Positions 26,444-35,020 of a stretch of 64,000 nucleotides of DNA are shown piece by piece. The stretch covers positions 62,001-126,000 of the forward strand of contig JAZKDW010000004.1 in the NCBI GenBank assembly GCA_040387375.1. The letters run 5' to 3'. Under the pieces are notes generated by a model. The model saw nothing but the letters and a program-made list of their open reading frames with translations. It did not search any database and was not told the origin of the DNA. Source of the stretch: JAZKDW01 sp040387375 (GTDB taxonomy: Bacteria; Pseudomonadota; Gammaproteobacteria; Burkholderiales; Burkholderiaceae_D). Position 1 is the first letter of the stretch, and every line of letters starts with the position of its first letter. The position numbers and the translations under genes are program-made.

Positions 26444-27661
26444 TCATGAAGGTGTCTTCAGATCGAATTTCACATGCAGGGGACGGAACGAGCGCGTGTA
26501 GATATTGGCGAAATACGGCGGCGCCGCACTGGCATCGAGCCGGACATTTGGCAAGCGGTCGAGGAATGCATTGATGATTTCGCGCAGTTCCGCGCGTGCC
26601 AGCGACGCGCCGATGCAGATGCGCGGTCCCATGTTGAAAGCGAGATGCGCGCGCGGCTGCGGACGCTTCAGATCCACCATGTGCGGACAGGCAAAACGCG
26701 CCTCGTCGCGATTGGCGGCGGCATTGATCGGTATCAGCAAGTCATTGCGCTTGACCGCAACGCCGCCCAGCTCGACATCCTGGTTTGCGACCCGGAAGCG
26801 ATACTGCACCACGGTCAGCAGGCGCAGCGACTCCTCGATAAAGTTATCCAGCGCCGCGCCGCGATCCTGCGTGACAGCGGCAAGCGTTTCGGGCTGCGTC
26901 AGCAAAAGGTAATAGGCGTTGGCAATCGCATGCACGCTGGTATCGCTCCCGGCGAGGAACAGCTCGCGGCAGATGGCCATGATGTCTTCAGCGGAAACGT
27001 CGGCGAATACCTCGGGCGCCTGGGCCCACAGCAGGCTGATGATGTCAGTGCCGGGCGTCTCCTTGCGCCTGACGATTTCCGGCAGCAGGATCGCGTTCAG
27101 CTCATGCGAGGCATCCCGCGCCCGTTGCGTCGATTCCGCTGTCCGGTCGCCGCCTATCCAGTCCATGATCGAATTGTGCAGCACCAGTTCCCGGGCAACC
27201 AGCGCTTCATCCTTCCAGTCCATTCCCATCAGCGCCACAAACACGCGCGGCGGAAGCTGGTCGGCTATCTCGGCCGCAAGGTCTGCCTGCCCGCGGCTCT
27301 CGATACGGCTGAAAATGTAATCGATGATCGGCCTGATAAAGTCCTGGGTATATCCCTGCACTACCTTGGGTCCGAACATGCGCGCCAGGTAACGTCGCAG
27401 GGTCGCATGCTCCTCGCCCTGCAATACCGTAATGTTGCGCGGACCACCCTTGATGTCGAGGAGCTCTTCGTTGGCATCGGCGTACGGGTGACGAAAGAGT
27501 TCTTCATGCTCTTCAATATACCTGCACAGTTCATATGACACGACGACCCAGCCGCGCATCCCGGCATCCCAGACGATATCGCCTTGCTGACGCAGCTGCT
27601 CGTAATAAGCGTGTGGATCCTTGTCGAAGGTGGACAAAATTGAATCGAACTCGAGCTTCAT
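26444..27661 (-). CDS. Cytochrome P450
   Basis: 405 residues, a soluble bacterial class I P450 that hydroxylates an organic substrate using O2 and ferredoxin electrons. The heme-binding loop FNMGPRICIGASLAR holds the ligand Cys at about residue 349. The I-helix oxygen motif is AGSDT (about 237-241) and the K-helix ExxR is ESLR (about 277-280). The start at 27661 is chosen because it gives the expected N-terminus; nine codons upstream are also open. The substrate is unknown; a terpenoid-, steroid- or alicyclic-acid-like ring would fit the neighbours. Confidence 0.96.
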   Translation of the reverse strand: MKLEFDSILSTFDKDPHAYYEQLRQQGDIVWDAGMRGWVVVSYELCRYIEEHEELFRHPYADANEELLDIKGGPRNITVLQGEEHATLRRYLARMFGPKVVQGYTQDFIRPIIDYIFSRIESRGQADLAAEIADQLPPRVFVALMGMDWKDEALVARELVLHNSIMDWIGGDRTAESTQRARDASHELNAILLPEIVRRKETPGTDIISLLWAQAPEVFADVSAEDIMAICRELFLAGSDTSVHAIANAYYLLLTQPETLAAVTQDRGAALDNFIEESLRLLTVVQYRFRVANQDVELGGVAVKRNDLLIPINAAANRDEARFACPHMVDLKRPQPRAHLAFNMGPRICIGASLARAELREIINAFLDRLPNVRLDASAAPPYFANIYTRSFRPLHVKFDLKTPS

Positions 27662-27895
27662 GGCTTCCGATCTCCGGCATAATTTCACGCGTCATGATCC
27701 GTCATCACATGAGCGCGGATCGTGACCGATGTTTGACCGGCTTACTGTACTGGATTTGCGGCCGGCCCGATATAAGGAAATCTGCGAACCGCCATCGCAT
27801 AATTCAAATCCTGCGCGTCGGATATTGACCTGATGCGCTTGATGCGCCGCACCATAATCTATGGCTGACCGCAACGTATCACCGCATCCATTTCA

Positions 27896-28900
27896 CTATG
27901 TATTCCTGGCGGGCTCCTGACTGTCAGGCAGTCGCACTTCATGATAATCCTTGCAGAACAATGGATCGCTCCGCACGGATTCGACAATGTAATCCACCAC
28001 TGCGCGGACGCGCGCCAGGTTGATCATTTCCGGATGAATGGCGAGCCAGTAGTCCCGCTTGAGACTGAAGGAGTCACCCAGGACGACCTGCAGCTTCGGG
28101 TGATTCGAAGCGATGAAATCAGGCAGTATGCACAGCCCGGCGCCGGCGGCGACAGCCTCAATCTGCGCGGATATGCTGGCCGACTCGAAATGCGCCTCCA
28201 TTTCCTTGCCGAGCTGAGGCAGGACATCCAGCTGCGGCGCATCCAGCAAGTCAGGTATGTAGCCGACAAACCGGTGGTGCTGCAGGTCTTCGATCGTGCT
28301 GATCGGGGGCGCATCAAGCAGATATTCGGCCGACGAATAAATGCGCATCGTATAGTCCGTGAGTTTGCGGATTATCTGCCGCAACTGATTCGGAGGCGTC
28401 AATAATATGGCGATATCGGCGTCGCGATTGGACAGGTTGACGACCTGAGGCAGCACCACAACCTTAAGCCGCAGATCAGGATTGGCGATCGACAGCTCGG
28501 CAAGTTTCCTGGCCAGGAAATAGGATCCGAAACAGTTGGGCGCGCCGACCCGGACGATTCCCGAAATTGCCAGGTCGCTGGACGTAATTGCTTCTTCCGC
28601 ACGGATCGTAAGTGCCTCGATCGCCTCCGCGTATTTGAAAAGATGGTCACCCTGCACCGTCAAATCGTAGGTGGGGCCGCGGGAACTGAACAGCCGTGAC
28701 TGCAAGGCGCTCTCCAATGCAGTCACCCGCCTGCGCACGGTGTTATGGTCCACACCTAATCGGCGCGCCGCTGATGCAGGCGTACCCGAGCGCACAAGCT
28801 CAAGAAAATACTTGAGGTCGGTCCATTCAAATTGACGGGGAGAGGTCACTTCGGTTCCTAGCTTGATGGCTGCATGGCGCATCTGGACTCTGCAGCACAA
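27896..28900 (-). CDS. LysR-family transcriptional regulator
   Basis: Up to 334 residues. The helix-turn-helix region FEWTDLKYFLELVRSGTPASAARRLGVDHNTVRRRVTALE has the LysR pattern with a divergent recognition helix, and a co-inducer-binding domain follows (SGIVRVGAPNCFGSYFLA). It begins with about 23 residues before the HTH, longer than usual; a start six codons in (28882) is possible. It lies between the P450 gene (same strand) and the divergent acyl-CoA synthetase gene only 41 bases away, so it likely controls that gene and its own. Confidence 0.92.
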   Translation of the reverse strand: MCCRVQMRHAAIKLGTEVTSPRQFEWTDLKYFLELVRSGTPASAARRLGVDHNTVRRRVTALESALQSRLFSSRGPTYDLTVQGDHLFKYAEAIEALTIRAEEAITSSDLAISGIVRVGAPNCFGSYFLARKLAELSIANPDLRLKVVVLPQVVNLSNRDADIAILLTPPNQLRQIIRKLTDYTMRIYSSAEYLLDAPPISTIEDLQHHRFVGYIPDLLDAPQLDVLPQLGKEMEAHFESASISAQIEAVAAGAGLCILPDFIASNHPKLQVVLGDSFSLKRDYWLAIHPEMINLARVRAVVDYIVESVRSDPLFCKDYHEVRLPDSQEPARNT

Positions 28901-28941
28901 TTACGTTATCTTGCGTCAACGCGAATTTTCTTTTTCAAGAG

Positions 28942-30627
28942 ATGCATCATCCTGAAAAAACAACAGGAAAACGCTGCCTCGCGCCCATCGATGATGCGGA
29001 AATTTCGAGCATAACTCAAATATTTAATTCAGAGCAACCAAATGAATTTACTATGAAATCGGAGTCCGATGCTGGCAACCCGGATACCCTGGCAACGCTC
29101 ATTCTTCGATCGGCGCAGCGATGGCCGGATGTTGAATCAATTTTAATTGCTGACGTTCGATGGACTTTCGATTCGCTTGTAAAACGATTGACCGAGGTGG
29201 CGGGTATGCTGCGGGCCAACGGACTCAAGCGCGGCGACCGGATCGGCCTCCTGCTGGAAAACTCGCCGGAGTATCTGGAACTGGTTCTGGGCGCCACGTT
29301 GATCGGCGTGGTGCCGGTTCTGTTTAACGAGGTAACCCGTGGCGACCAGCTTCAGATGCTGCTGGGCTCCCTGAACCTGAAGATGCTGTTTGCTTCAAGG
29401 GCGGAGAACATGGATCTCGACACGATCGTCAGCGGCAGCGACCCGCGGATAATCTGGATCGGTGAAGAGGCGCCCGATGCCCAGCCGACTTACTGCGCGC
29501 TGATGGCGGCCGAATCGAATTTTTCCCACGGCGATATTGCCAATGAGGCGGCGGGGCTCAGGCCGGAAGATCCGCTCGTACTGCTATTTACTTCGGCGGT
29601 CACTACCGGCGTACCGAAGTCATGCGTGCTGAGCAACCAGGATGTTCTATCAACAATCAGTCACTTCATCGGACGCATTGAACTCCAGGCCGGGTCGCGC
29701 ATCTGGATACCACTTCATATGTTCCAGGTCGGATTTCTTGCGCCGCTGGCGGCTGCCTTCGCCATTGGCGCAACGGTGGTCACCTCCAGAAAGTTCGAGC
29801 CCGTAGCGGCACTGAACCTCATTGCACTGGAAAAAGTGACGCACGCCTATCCGGTGTACCCCAGCTCCTGGCTTCCGGTGATTTACAGCCTTGATTTTTT
29901 CCCGTCCGATTTCCCTGCGCTGACGCATGTGGTGCTGCTTGGACCACCGACTCTTTTACGCAGGGTGCAACGTTTGCTTCCGCACTGCTCGGTCGTAAAC
30001 ACCTACGGCGGCGCTGAACATTGCGGCGGAATGTGCATGCCATTTGCAAACGACCCCGCCGAGATCCGCCTCGGCGCAGTTGGCCGACCTTACAGCAACT
30101 ATAAAGTACGCATCGTGGATATGAAGACCATGGAAATCTGTGCGCCCGGGGAAATCGGCGAAATTCAGATTTTGCTCCCGTCGGGTCCGCGGAAAAATGA
30201 CACTTCCGGATCATCGTATACATCGGACGGCTGGCTTCAGACCAGCGATCTGGGTTCAATGACCACGCAAGGCGTGATGTATTTTCACGGCCGTTTTTCG
30301 GAAATTTTGAACATCGGCGGCCATCATTTTTCCTGCGCTCGTATAGAAGCAATACTGAGCGAGCATCCCGCTGTGTGTGTGGCCCAGGTCATTGCCGTGG
30401 ATGACCCGCAAATGGGTCAATTCAGTGCGGCTTTTGTTGAGTTGCGGCCCGGCTATTCCACTACCGGGTCCGAGCTGCTGGACACCTGCAAAAATGCGCT
30501 GGATGAAACGCAGATACCGCGCACCATCACTTTTGTAAACGATTGGCCGATGTCAGCCTCGAAAATCCAGAAACATCTGCTGATCAAGATGATGGCAAGC
30601 AGTTCAGGCGAACTTCCGGCGTCCTGA
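28942..30627 (+). CDS. AMP-dependent acyl-CoA synthetase-like enzyme with atypical motifs
   Basis: Up to 561 residues of the class I adenylate-forming family, which activates carboxylic acids as acyl-AMP then acyl-CoA. The phosphate loop is LLFTSAVTTGVPKSCV, one residue longer than the standard TSGTTGxPKG. Other motifs are also altered but present: YGGAEHCGG for YGxTE, SDGWLQTSDLG for GWxxTGDxG, and MSASKIQKHLL for the final TGKxxR, keeping the key Lys. The start is uncertain: ATG 28942 or ATG 29053, neither with a good ribosome site. Its 3' end overlaps that of the convergent FAH gene by 24 bases. Confidence 0.88.
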   Translation: MHHPEKTTGKRCLAPIDDAEISSITQIFNSEQPNEFTMKSESDAGNPDTLATLILRSAQRWPDVESILIADVRWTFDSLVKRLTEVAGMLRANGLKRGDRIGLLLENSPEYLELVLGATLIGVVPVLFNEVTRGDQLQMLLGSLNLKMLFASRAENMDLDTIVSGSDPRIIWIGEEAPDAQPTYCALMAAESNFSHGDIANEAAGLRPEDPLVLLFTSAVTTGVPKSCVLSNQDVLSTISHFIGRIELQAGSRIWIPLHMFQVGFLAPLAAAFAIGATVVTSRKFEPVAALNLIALEKVTHAYPVYPSSWLPVIYSLDFFPSDFPALTHVVLLGPPTLLRRVQRLLPHCSVVNTYGGAEHCGGMCMPFANDPAEIRLGAVGRPYSNYKVRIVDMKTMEICAPGEIGEIQILLPSGPRKNDTSGSSYTSDGWLQTSDLGSMTTQGVMYFHGRFSEILNIGGHHFSCARIEAILSEHPAVCVAQVIAVDDPQMGQFSAAFVELRPGYSTTGSELLDTCKNALDETQIPRTITFVNDWPMSASKIQKHLLIKMMASSSGELPAS

Positions 30628-31602
30628 TTTTTCCAGCGTCTGATCGATGGCGCCAAAAATCGATGCGCCGTCGTCGTCGAAGCACTCGATGCGAATGGCG
30701 TCGCCGTATTTCAGGAACGGCGTTTCCGCCTTGCCCGTTTCCAGGATTTCAAATGCGCGCTTTTCGAGCAGGCAGGCGTGGCCGCGTTCCGTATCGTAGT
30801 TGGACACCGTACCCGCGCCTATGATCGAGCCGGCTTCAATGTCGCGTGTACGTGCGAGATGGCTGATCAATTGGGGGAATTCGAATAACGCATCCACGTG
30901 CCCCTCAGGCGTGCCAATCAGCCGGCCGCGCACGGAGACGGAGATGCTGCGCGCCAGCATGCGGCCGGTCCAGTACTTCCCCAAAGTCTTCGGTGATACG
31001 GCGACCGGACTATAGGCATTGGCCGGCTTGGATTGCAATACGCCCAGTCCCTTCGCCATTTCCGGAAACTGAAGGCCACGCAAGGAAAAATCGTTCACAA
31101 GAAGGATGAGCTTGATGTGAGCCGCGGCCTCTTCGACCGTCGTGCCCATTGGCACATCATCGGTAATCACGCAGATTCCCGCCTCAAGGTCGGCATTCCA
31201 GTCATCGTCGGCGCAGATCATCGGCGAGCGCGGTGGCACAAAACTATCGGAGCCGCCCTGATACATGCCGATCTCGGTGTAGAGCGACTGCGGCAGATCG
31301 CGATTCGTGGACTTGCGGCAGCGTTCCAGATGGCTGATCCACACGCTGCCTTCACACCATTGATATGATCGCGGCAGCGGCGAATGGACGGCAAATTCAT
31401 CGAAGGGGAAAACATCCGTCAGGCGGCCGGCATTCAGATCATCAAACACGGCTTCAAGCCGTGCTTCGCACTCGGACCAGTTTTCAAGCGCTGACTGGAG
31501 AGTCAATGCGATCCTCGGCACCGATGCGGCCGTTTTAAGGTCCGTGCTCACCACGATCAGGGTGCCGTCGCGCCCGCCGGTCTTCAACGATGCCAGTTTC
31601 AT
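30604..31602 (-). CDS. Fumarylacetoacetate hydrolase family protein
   Basis: 332 residues. The FAH C-terminal fold is seen in LLVNDFSLRGLQFPEMAKGLG, FAH-like catalytic loop and the late GSIIGAGTVSNYDTERG. The metal-binding E-x-E is D-L-E here (WNADLEAGICVI), a conservative change. Enzymes of this family cleave C-C bonds of ring-fission products such as fumarylpyruvate or fumarylacetoacetate, or are acyl-pyruvate hydrolases or isomerases. It is the last gene of the SDR-cupin-FAH operon. Confidence 0.92.
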   Translation of the reverse strand: MKLASLKTGGRDGTLIVVSTDLKTAASVPRIALTLQSALENWSECEARLEAVFDDLNAGRLTDVFPFDEFAVHSPLPRSYQWCEGSVWISHLERCRKSTNRDLPQSLYTEIGMYQGGSDSFVPPRSPMICADDDWNADLEAGICVITDDVPMGTTVEEAAAHIKLILLVNDFSLRGLQFPEMAKGLGVLQSKPANAYSPVAVSPKTLGKYWTGRMLARSISVSVRGRLIGTPEGHVDALFEFPQLISHLARTRDIEAGSIIGAGTVSNYDTERGHACLLEKRAFEILETGKAETPFLKYGDAIRIECFDDDGASIFGAIDQTLEKSGRRKFA

Positions 31603-31612
31603 TTGCGTGCCC

Positions 31613-32419
31613 TCAATTCTTGTCGCTGTCTACAGTGTCGTAGTCCGCAGGTATGCACATTTCCAATACAAGATAGTCCGAAGAAAAGCCCGGCACATCA
31701 TGGGCCATCCGTGGCGCCACACACATCGCGTCGCCAGCAGCCATGCGCACCCAGGGGCGATGCTGTACCGCGAGATCAGCCCAGCCGCGCAATACATAAA
31801 ACAGTTGTCCCATGCTGTGTGAATGCCAGCCGGTGCCGCCTTCAATGGATTGGGTAGCGCGCACTACATGGATATGAATCCTGCGGCCCGTCGCGCTCGC
31901 GACACCAAGGTCGCGATACCGGAAAAACCGTCGCGGGCCTTCGCCCATCGCATAACTCTCTTCATTTTCCCGGCTTACATGCCATGCCCCCGGCGCGATA
32001 TCGGCAAATCCAAGTGAGTCCGCACCGGTGGCGCCGGCGCCGATTTCCACGATTTCAGCGTCATGCGACAGGGTCCAGCTGACATCCTTTCCAGACCCGT
32101 AACGGCATGCTGAATCATAAGCGAAAAGGCGGATCGGATCAGCGCCGGATTCGTGCAGGTCGACGCTTCCGGCAAGTACGAAGACAAAGGAAAAGCAGCG
32201 ATCGGCCGCCCCCAGGGAACTTGTCCTGGTGAAGACGCCGGCGCTGCGCATATGGCGGCCGAAAAGTACCTCGCCGCTGGCATTATCCAGGCTCAGATTG
32301 CGATACTGTAGCCCGCTCCCGGAATCCGATCGCCAGATGGCCGGGGCCAGGGGAGAATATCCAAAATCCTTGACGATCGATGGAAAGGCGGTCTTGCTAA
32401 CGGCGGCTTCGGAGCTCAT
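31613..32419 (-). CDS. Two-domain cupin protein, possible dioxygenase
   Basis: 268 residues with two cupin-like halves. The second has the best metal motif: WHSHSMGQLFYVLRGWADL then RMAHDVPG, the H-x-H, Gln and distal His expected of a metal-binding cupin. The first half (FVFVLAGSVDLHES) lacks clear histidines and may be structural. Between an SDR gene and an FAH gene it could cleave a ring or act as a storage/isomerase cupin. It is not a typical homogentisate or gentisate dioxygenase, so no reaction is assigned. Confidence 0.85.
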   Translation of the reverse strand: MSSEAAVSKTAFPSIVKDFGYSPLAPAIWRSDSGSGLQYRNLSLDNASGEVLFGRHMRSAGVFTRTSSLGAADRCFSFVFVLAGSVDLHESGADPIRLFAYDSACRYGSGKDVSWTLSHDAEIVEIGAGATGADSLGFADIAPGAWHVSRENEESYAMGEGPRRFFRYRDLGVASATGRRIHIHVVRATQSIEGGTGWHSHSMGQLFYVLRGWADLAVQHRPWVRMAAGDAMCVAPRMAHDVPGFSSDYLVLEMCIPADYDTVDSDKN

Positions 32420-32454
32420 GAGATAGTCCTTATTGGATAATTGTCGTCAGGCGT

Positions 32455-33240
32455 TCAGGTGGGCACGGAGGCGCCACGCAATGTGGGCATCAGCGTCATC
32501 AGCACACCGCCATCCACCGGGAGATCGACGCCAGTGATGTAGGCGGCATCTTCACTGGCTAAAAATGCGATGACACGCGCCACGTCTTCGGGGCTGCCGA
32601 CACGCCGCAGCGGAATATGGCGGGCACGGTCCGAGCGGCGTGCCGGATCTGAATAAACCTGATCGGTCATCCCCGTATGGATCATCCCGGGCGATACACA
32701 ATTGCAGCGTATCCCATCAGGCCCCCACTCAAACGCCATCTGCTTGACGAGCATCACAAGCGCTGCTTTGCTTGCGCTGTACGCGCCGTGCGGAGGCGTC
32801 GGCTCCCGTGCGGAAATAGAGGCTGTCGCCACTATCGCCCCTTTTGATTCGCGCAGCATCGGATGGCACGCTTTGGCAAGCAGCCAGGTAACCCGGGTGT
32901 TGACCGCAAACATCCGATCGTACTCGTCCAGCGTCATCTCGGTCAGCGGCGCAGTCATGATGACCCCCGCATTGCTGATCAGGGTATCCACGCCCCCGAA
33001 TTCTGTCAGGGCCTTGCGCGCAATCGTGTCGACGAAAGCGGGATCGCTGAGGTCGCCTGCCAGAGGCAGCGCATTGAAGCCGGCGTTGCTGAGCGACTGC
33101 GCCACCTCCCCCAGTTTTTCCGCTGCGTAGTCAATTAATAGCAGGTTGGCGGCTTTCCCCGATCGCTGGGCGCTCCGTGCCAGCGCCATCGCGGATGCCT
33201 GCCCTATCCCACTCGCAGCGCCTGTAATGATGGCATTCAT
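32455..33240 (-). CDS. Short-chain dehydrogenase/reductase
   Basis: 261 residues of the classical SDR family. The cofactor motif TGAASGIG is near residue 6, NAG near residue 90, the catalytic Ser in TASISAR and YSASK supplying Tyr and Lys. It would oxidise an alcohol or reduce a ketone using NAD(P)H. It heads the SDR-cupin-FAH operon read on the minus strand; the 350-base gap upstream is the promoter region shared with the divergent SnoaL-like gene. Confidence 0.95.
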   Translation of the reverse strand: MNAIITGAASGIGQASAMALARSAQRSGKAANLLLIDYAAEKLGEVAQSLSNAGFNALPLAGDLSDPAFVDTIARKALTEFGGVDTLISNAGVIMTAPLTEMTLDEYDRMFAVNTRVTWLLAKACHPMLRESKGAIVATASISAREPTPPHGAYSASKAALVMLVKQMAFEWGPDGIRCNCVSPGMIHTGMTDQVYSDPARRSDRARHIPLRRVGSPEDVARVIAFLASEDAAYITGVDLPVDGGVLMTLMPTLRGASVPT

Positions 33241-33590
33241 CTCCTATCCTGCATGTGCAGATTCCTGGCAGGATTGCGTAATGTCATTTGCTGCCTCCAT
33301 GGTTTTATCGGGCGAGTCGCGCTGATACTTTTTCTTGGACGATAAATTATATTTGAGCGCAACAGGATTATCGGCGGGAAGTTTTGCGAAACCAGTTCGT
33401 GGAAAAGAGCCGGAGATATTTATCGTAATTGGTGCACTGCAAGATCCACTGAACACGATTCGCTGTTTCAATCATGCGATATCGCTTCGCAGAATTTCTG
33501 CCGCCCGAGGATGGTCGATTCCTCTATAGTCATTTCGTAAAAGCTGTCCCACCCCTATCGAACGCATCCTGACTTTCAAGGACTGTGGAA
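33241..33590. other. 350-base divergent intergenic region
   Basis: Lies between the SDR gene (minus) and the SnoaL-like gene (plus) and must hold both promoters. A TATAGT (33525-33530), about 60 bases before the plus-strand start, is a possible -10 without a good -35. No clear operator dyad, small RNA or gene was found; short open frames here have no family features. Confidence 0.5.
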
Positions 33591-34142
33591 ATGACTTTGC
33601 AAAAACGTGATGCATCAGAAGACAAATCGGCCATCATGGACGTGCTGAACATGTATTGCCGTGCGATGGACCGCATGGACAGGGAACTTGCATTGTCATG
33701 TTGGCATACCGGCGGAACAGACAACCACGCTCCGCTGTATGCCGGCTCGGCCGAAGGTTTTATTGATTGGCTGTGGCCCACGCACGCAGCGATGATATCT
33801 ACCCATCACATGATAGGAAACTGCCTGATATCGTTGAATGGCGATGCCGCTGGCGTGGAAACCTATTGGTCAGTCACTCTGCGGATCCCGAAAGATGGCC
33901 GTGTCTTTGACTACCGTGGACTGGGGCGGTACGTCGACAATTTCGAATATCTGGATGGTAGATGGGCAATCCGCCATCGCCAGTCGATCAGGGACTGGAC
34001 CCGCACTGACGAATACCAGACACCGCCCGGCGATTCCCGATTTTCCAGCGTAATGCAGAAAAATAACCCTGAGGCGCGCGAGATTCTGCCGCAGCGGGAT
34101 CGCTCGGATTATTCATACAGCGTGTTGGGCCTGTATATTTAA
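33591..34142 (+). CDS. SnoaL-like / NTF2-family polyketide cyclase-type protein
   Basis: 183 residues of the SnoaL/nuclear transport factor 2 fold, with an IMDVLNMYCRAMDRMDRELALSCWH opening that is common in these proteins. Such proteins act as isomerases, hydratases or ring-hydroxylating small subunits, including ketosteroid isomerases; the active acid cannot be placed with certainty here. The start at 33591 follows AAGGA at about eight bases. It is the first gene of the plus-strand run SnoaL-GST-oxidoreductase-exporter. Confidence 0.85.
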   Translation: MTLQKRDASEDKSAIMDVLNMYCRAMDRMDRELALSCWHTGGTDNHAPLYAGSAEGFIDWLWPTHAAMISTHHMIGNCLISLNGDAAGVETYWSVTLRIPKDGRVFDYRGLGRYVDNFEYLDGRWAIRHRQSIRDWTRTDEYQTPPGDSRFSSVMQKNNPEAREILPQRDRSDYSYSVLGLYI

Positions 34143-34189
34143 CAGCAACAACAACCCGACCCGCCATACAACGACGACTGACATAAACC

Positions 34190-34792
34190 ATGAAAATCTA
34201 CTTTTCCCCTTTTTCACCCTATGTCCGCAAATGCCTGGTGACTGCCCATGAACTGGGGCTGAATGGCAGCATTGAACTGCTGCCGTCCAGTGCACACCCG
34301 GTCCAGCGCGACCAGCAGATCATTGCGGAAAATCCGCTTGGCAAGGTGCCCACTTTTTTCACCGATGACGGCCAGGTGCTTTACGACAGCCGTGTGATCT
34401 GCGAGTACCTTGACGATCTGGCTGGCGGAACTTTGCACCCTCGCTCGGGCAAGGCCAGGTGGCAGACCCTGACACTCGAGGCACTGGGCGACGGCATGCT
34501 CGACGCCTGCCTGCTGGCGCGGTATGAGGATGTCGCCCGCCCCGAGGCCCTGCGCTGGAGCGACTGGCGGGCCGCGCAGCTGGATAAGGTGGAAACGGCC
34601 CTCGCGTATCTGGAGGCGGCGCCGCAACTGCTGAAAGACCGCGTCGATATCGGCGCGCTAACGATAGGCTGTGCCCTCTGGTATCTTGATTTGCGCTTCG
34701 CGGACGTCAATTGGCGGGAACGGTACCCACTGACGGGGCAGTGGTTTGCCTCATTCAGCCAGCGGCCTTCGATGCAGGCCGTGTGGGCATGA
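34190..34792 (+). CDS. Glutathione S-transferase family protein
   Basis: 200 residues. The thioredoxin-like N-terminus reads MKIYFSPFSPYVRKCLVTAH, then NPLGKVPTF (cis-Pro glutathione-binding loop) and DSRVICEYLDDL, the Ser of which binds glutathione. The C-terminal helical domain follows. Bacterial GSTs in aromatic clusters detoxify reactive ring products or isomerise maleyl compounds. The zeta-class maleylpyruvate isomerase signature (SSCS-like) is not seen, so isomerase activity is only possible. Confidence 0.93.
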   Translation: MKIYFSPFSPYVRKCLVTAHELGLNGSIELLPSSAHPVQRDQQIIAENPLGKVPTFFTDDGQVLYDSRVICEYLDDLAGGTLHPRSGKARWQTLTLEALGDGMLDACLLARYEDVARPEALRWSDWRAAQLDKVETALAYLEAAPQLLKDRVDIGALTIGCALWYLDLRFADVNWRERYPLTGQWFASFSQRPSMQAVWA

Positions 34793-35020
34793 TGTAACGG
34801 ATTTGACTGCGGATTTGCCGCCCCATCGTTTTTTCTTATGGCCCTATCCTGAATCCATATTTCCTGATTTTGGATAATCACCTTATTCTTCAATCCAGCA
34901 GAATGTCGGACGTAATAGATGTGTGCAAGGCCGTTACCGCGGTCACGTAGTCTGGTAAGACAGCGCCTTATCCGGTGCATTACCGCCAGACGAATCTGAA
35001 TCAAAATTTTGGAGAACACC

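Noticed and set aside
34801..34834. A GCGG / CCGC hairpin followed by a T-run after the GST gene
   Set aside because: The stem is only four base pairs and the T-run starts about seven bases later, so it is too weak to call a terminator.
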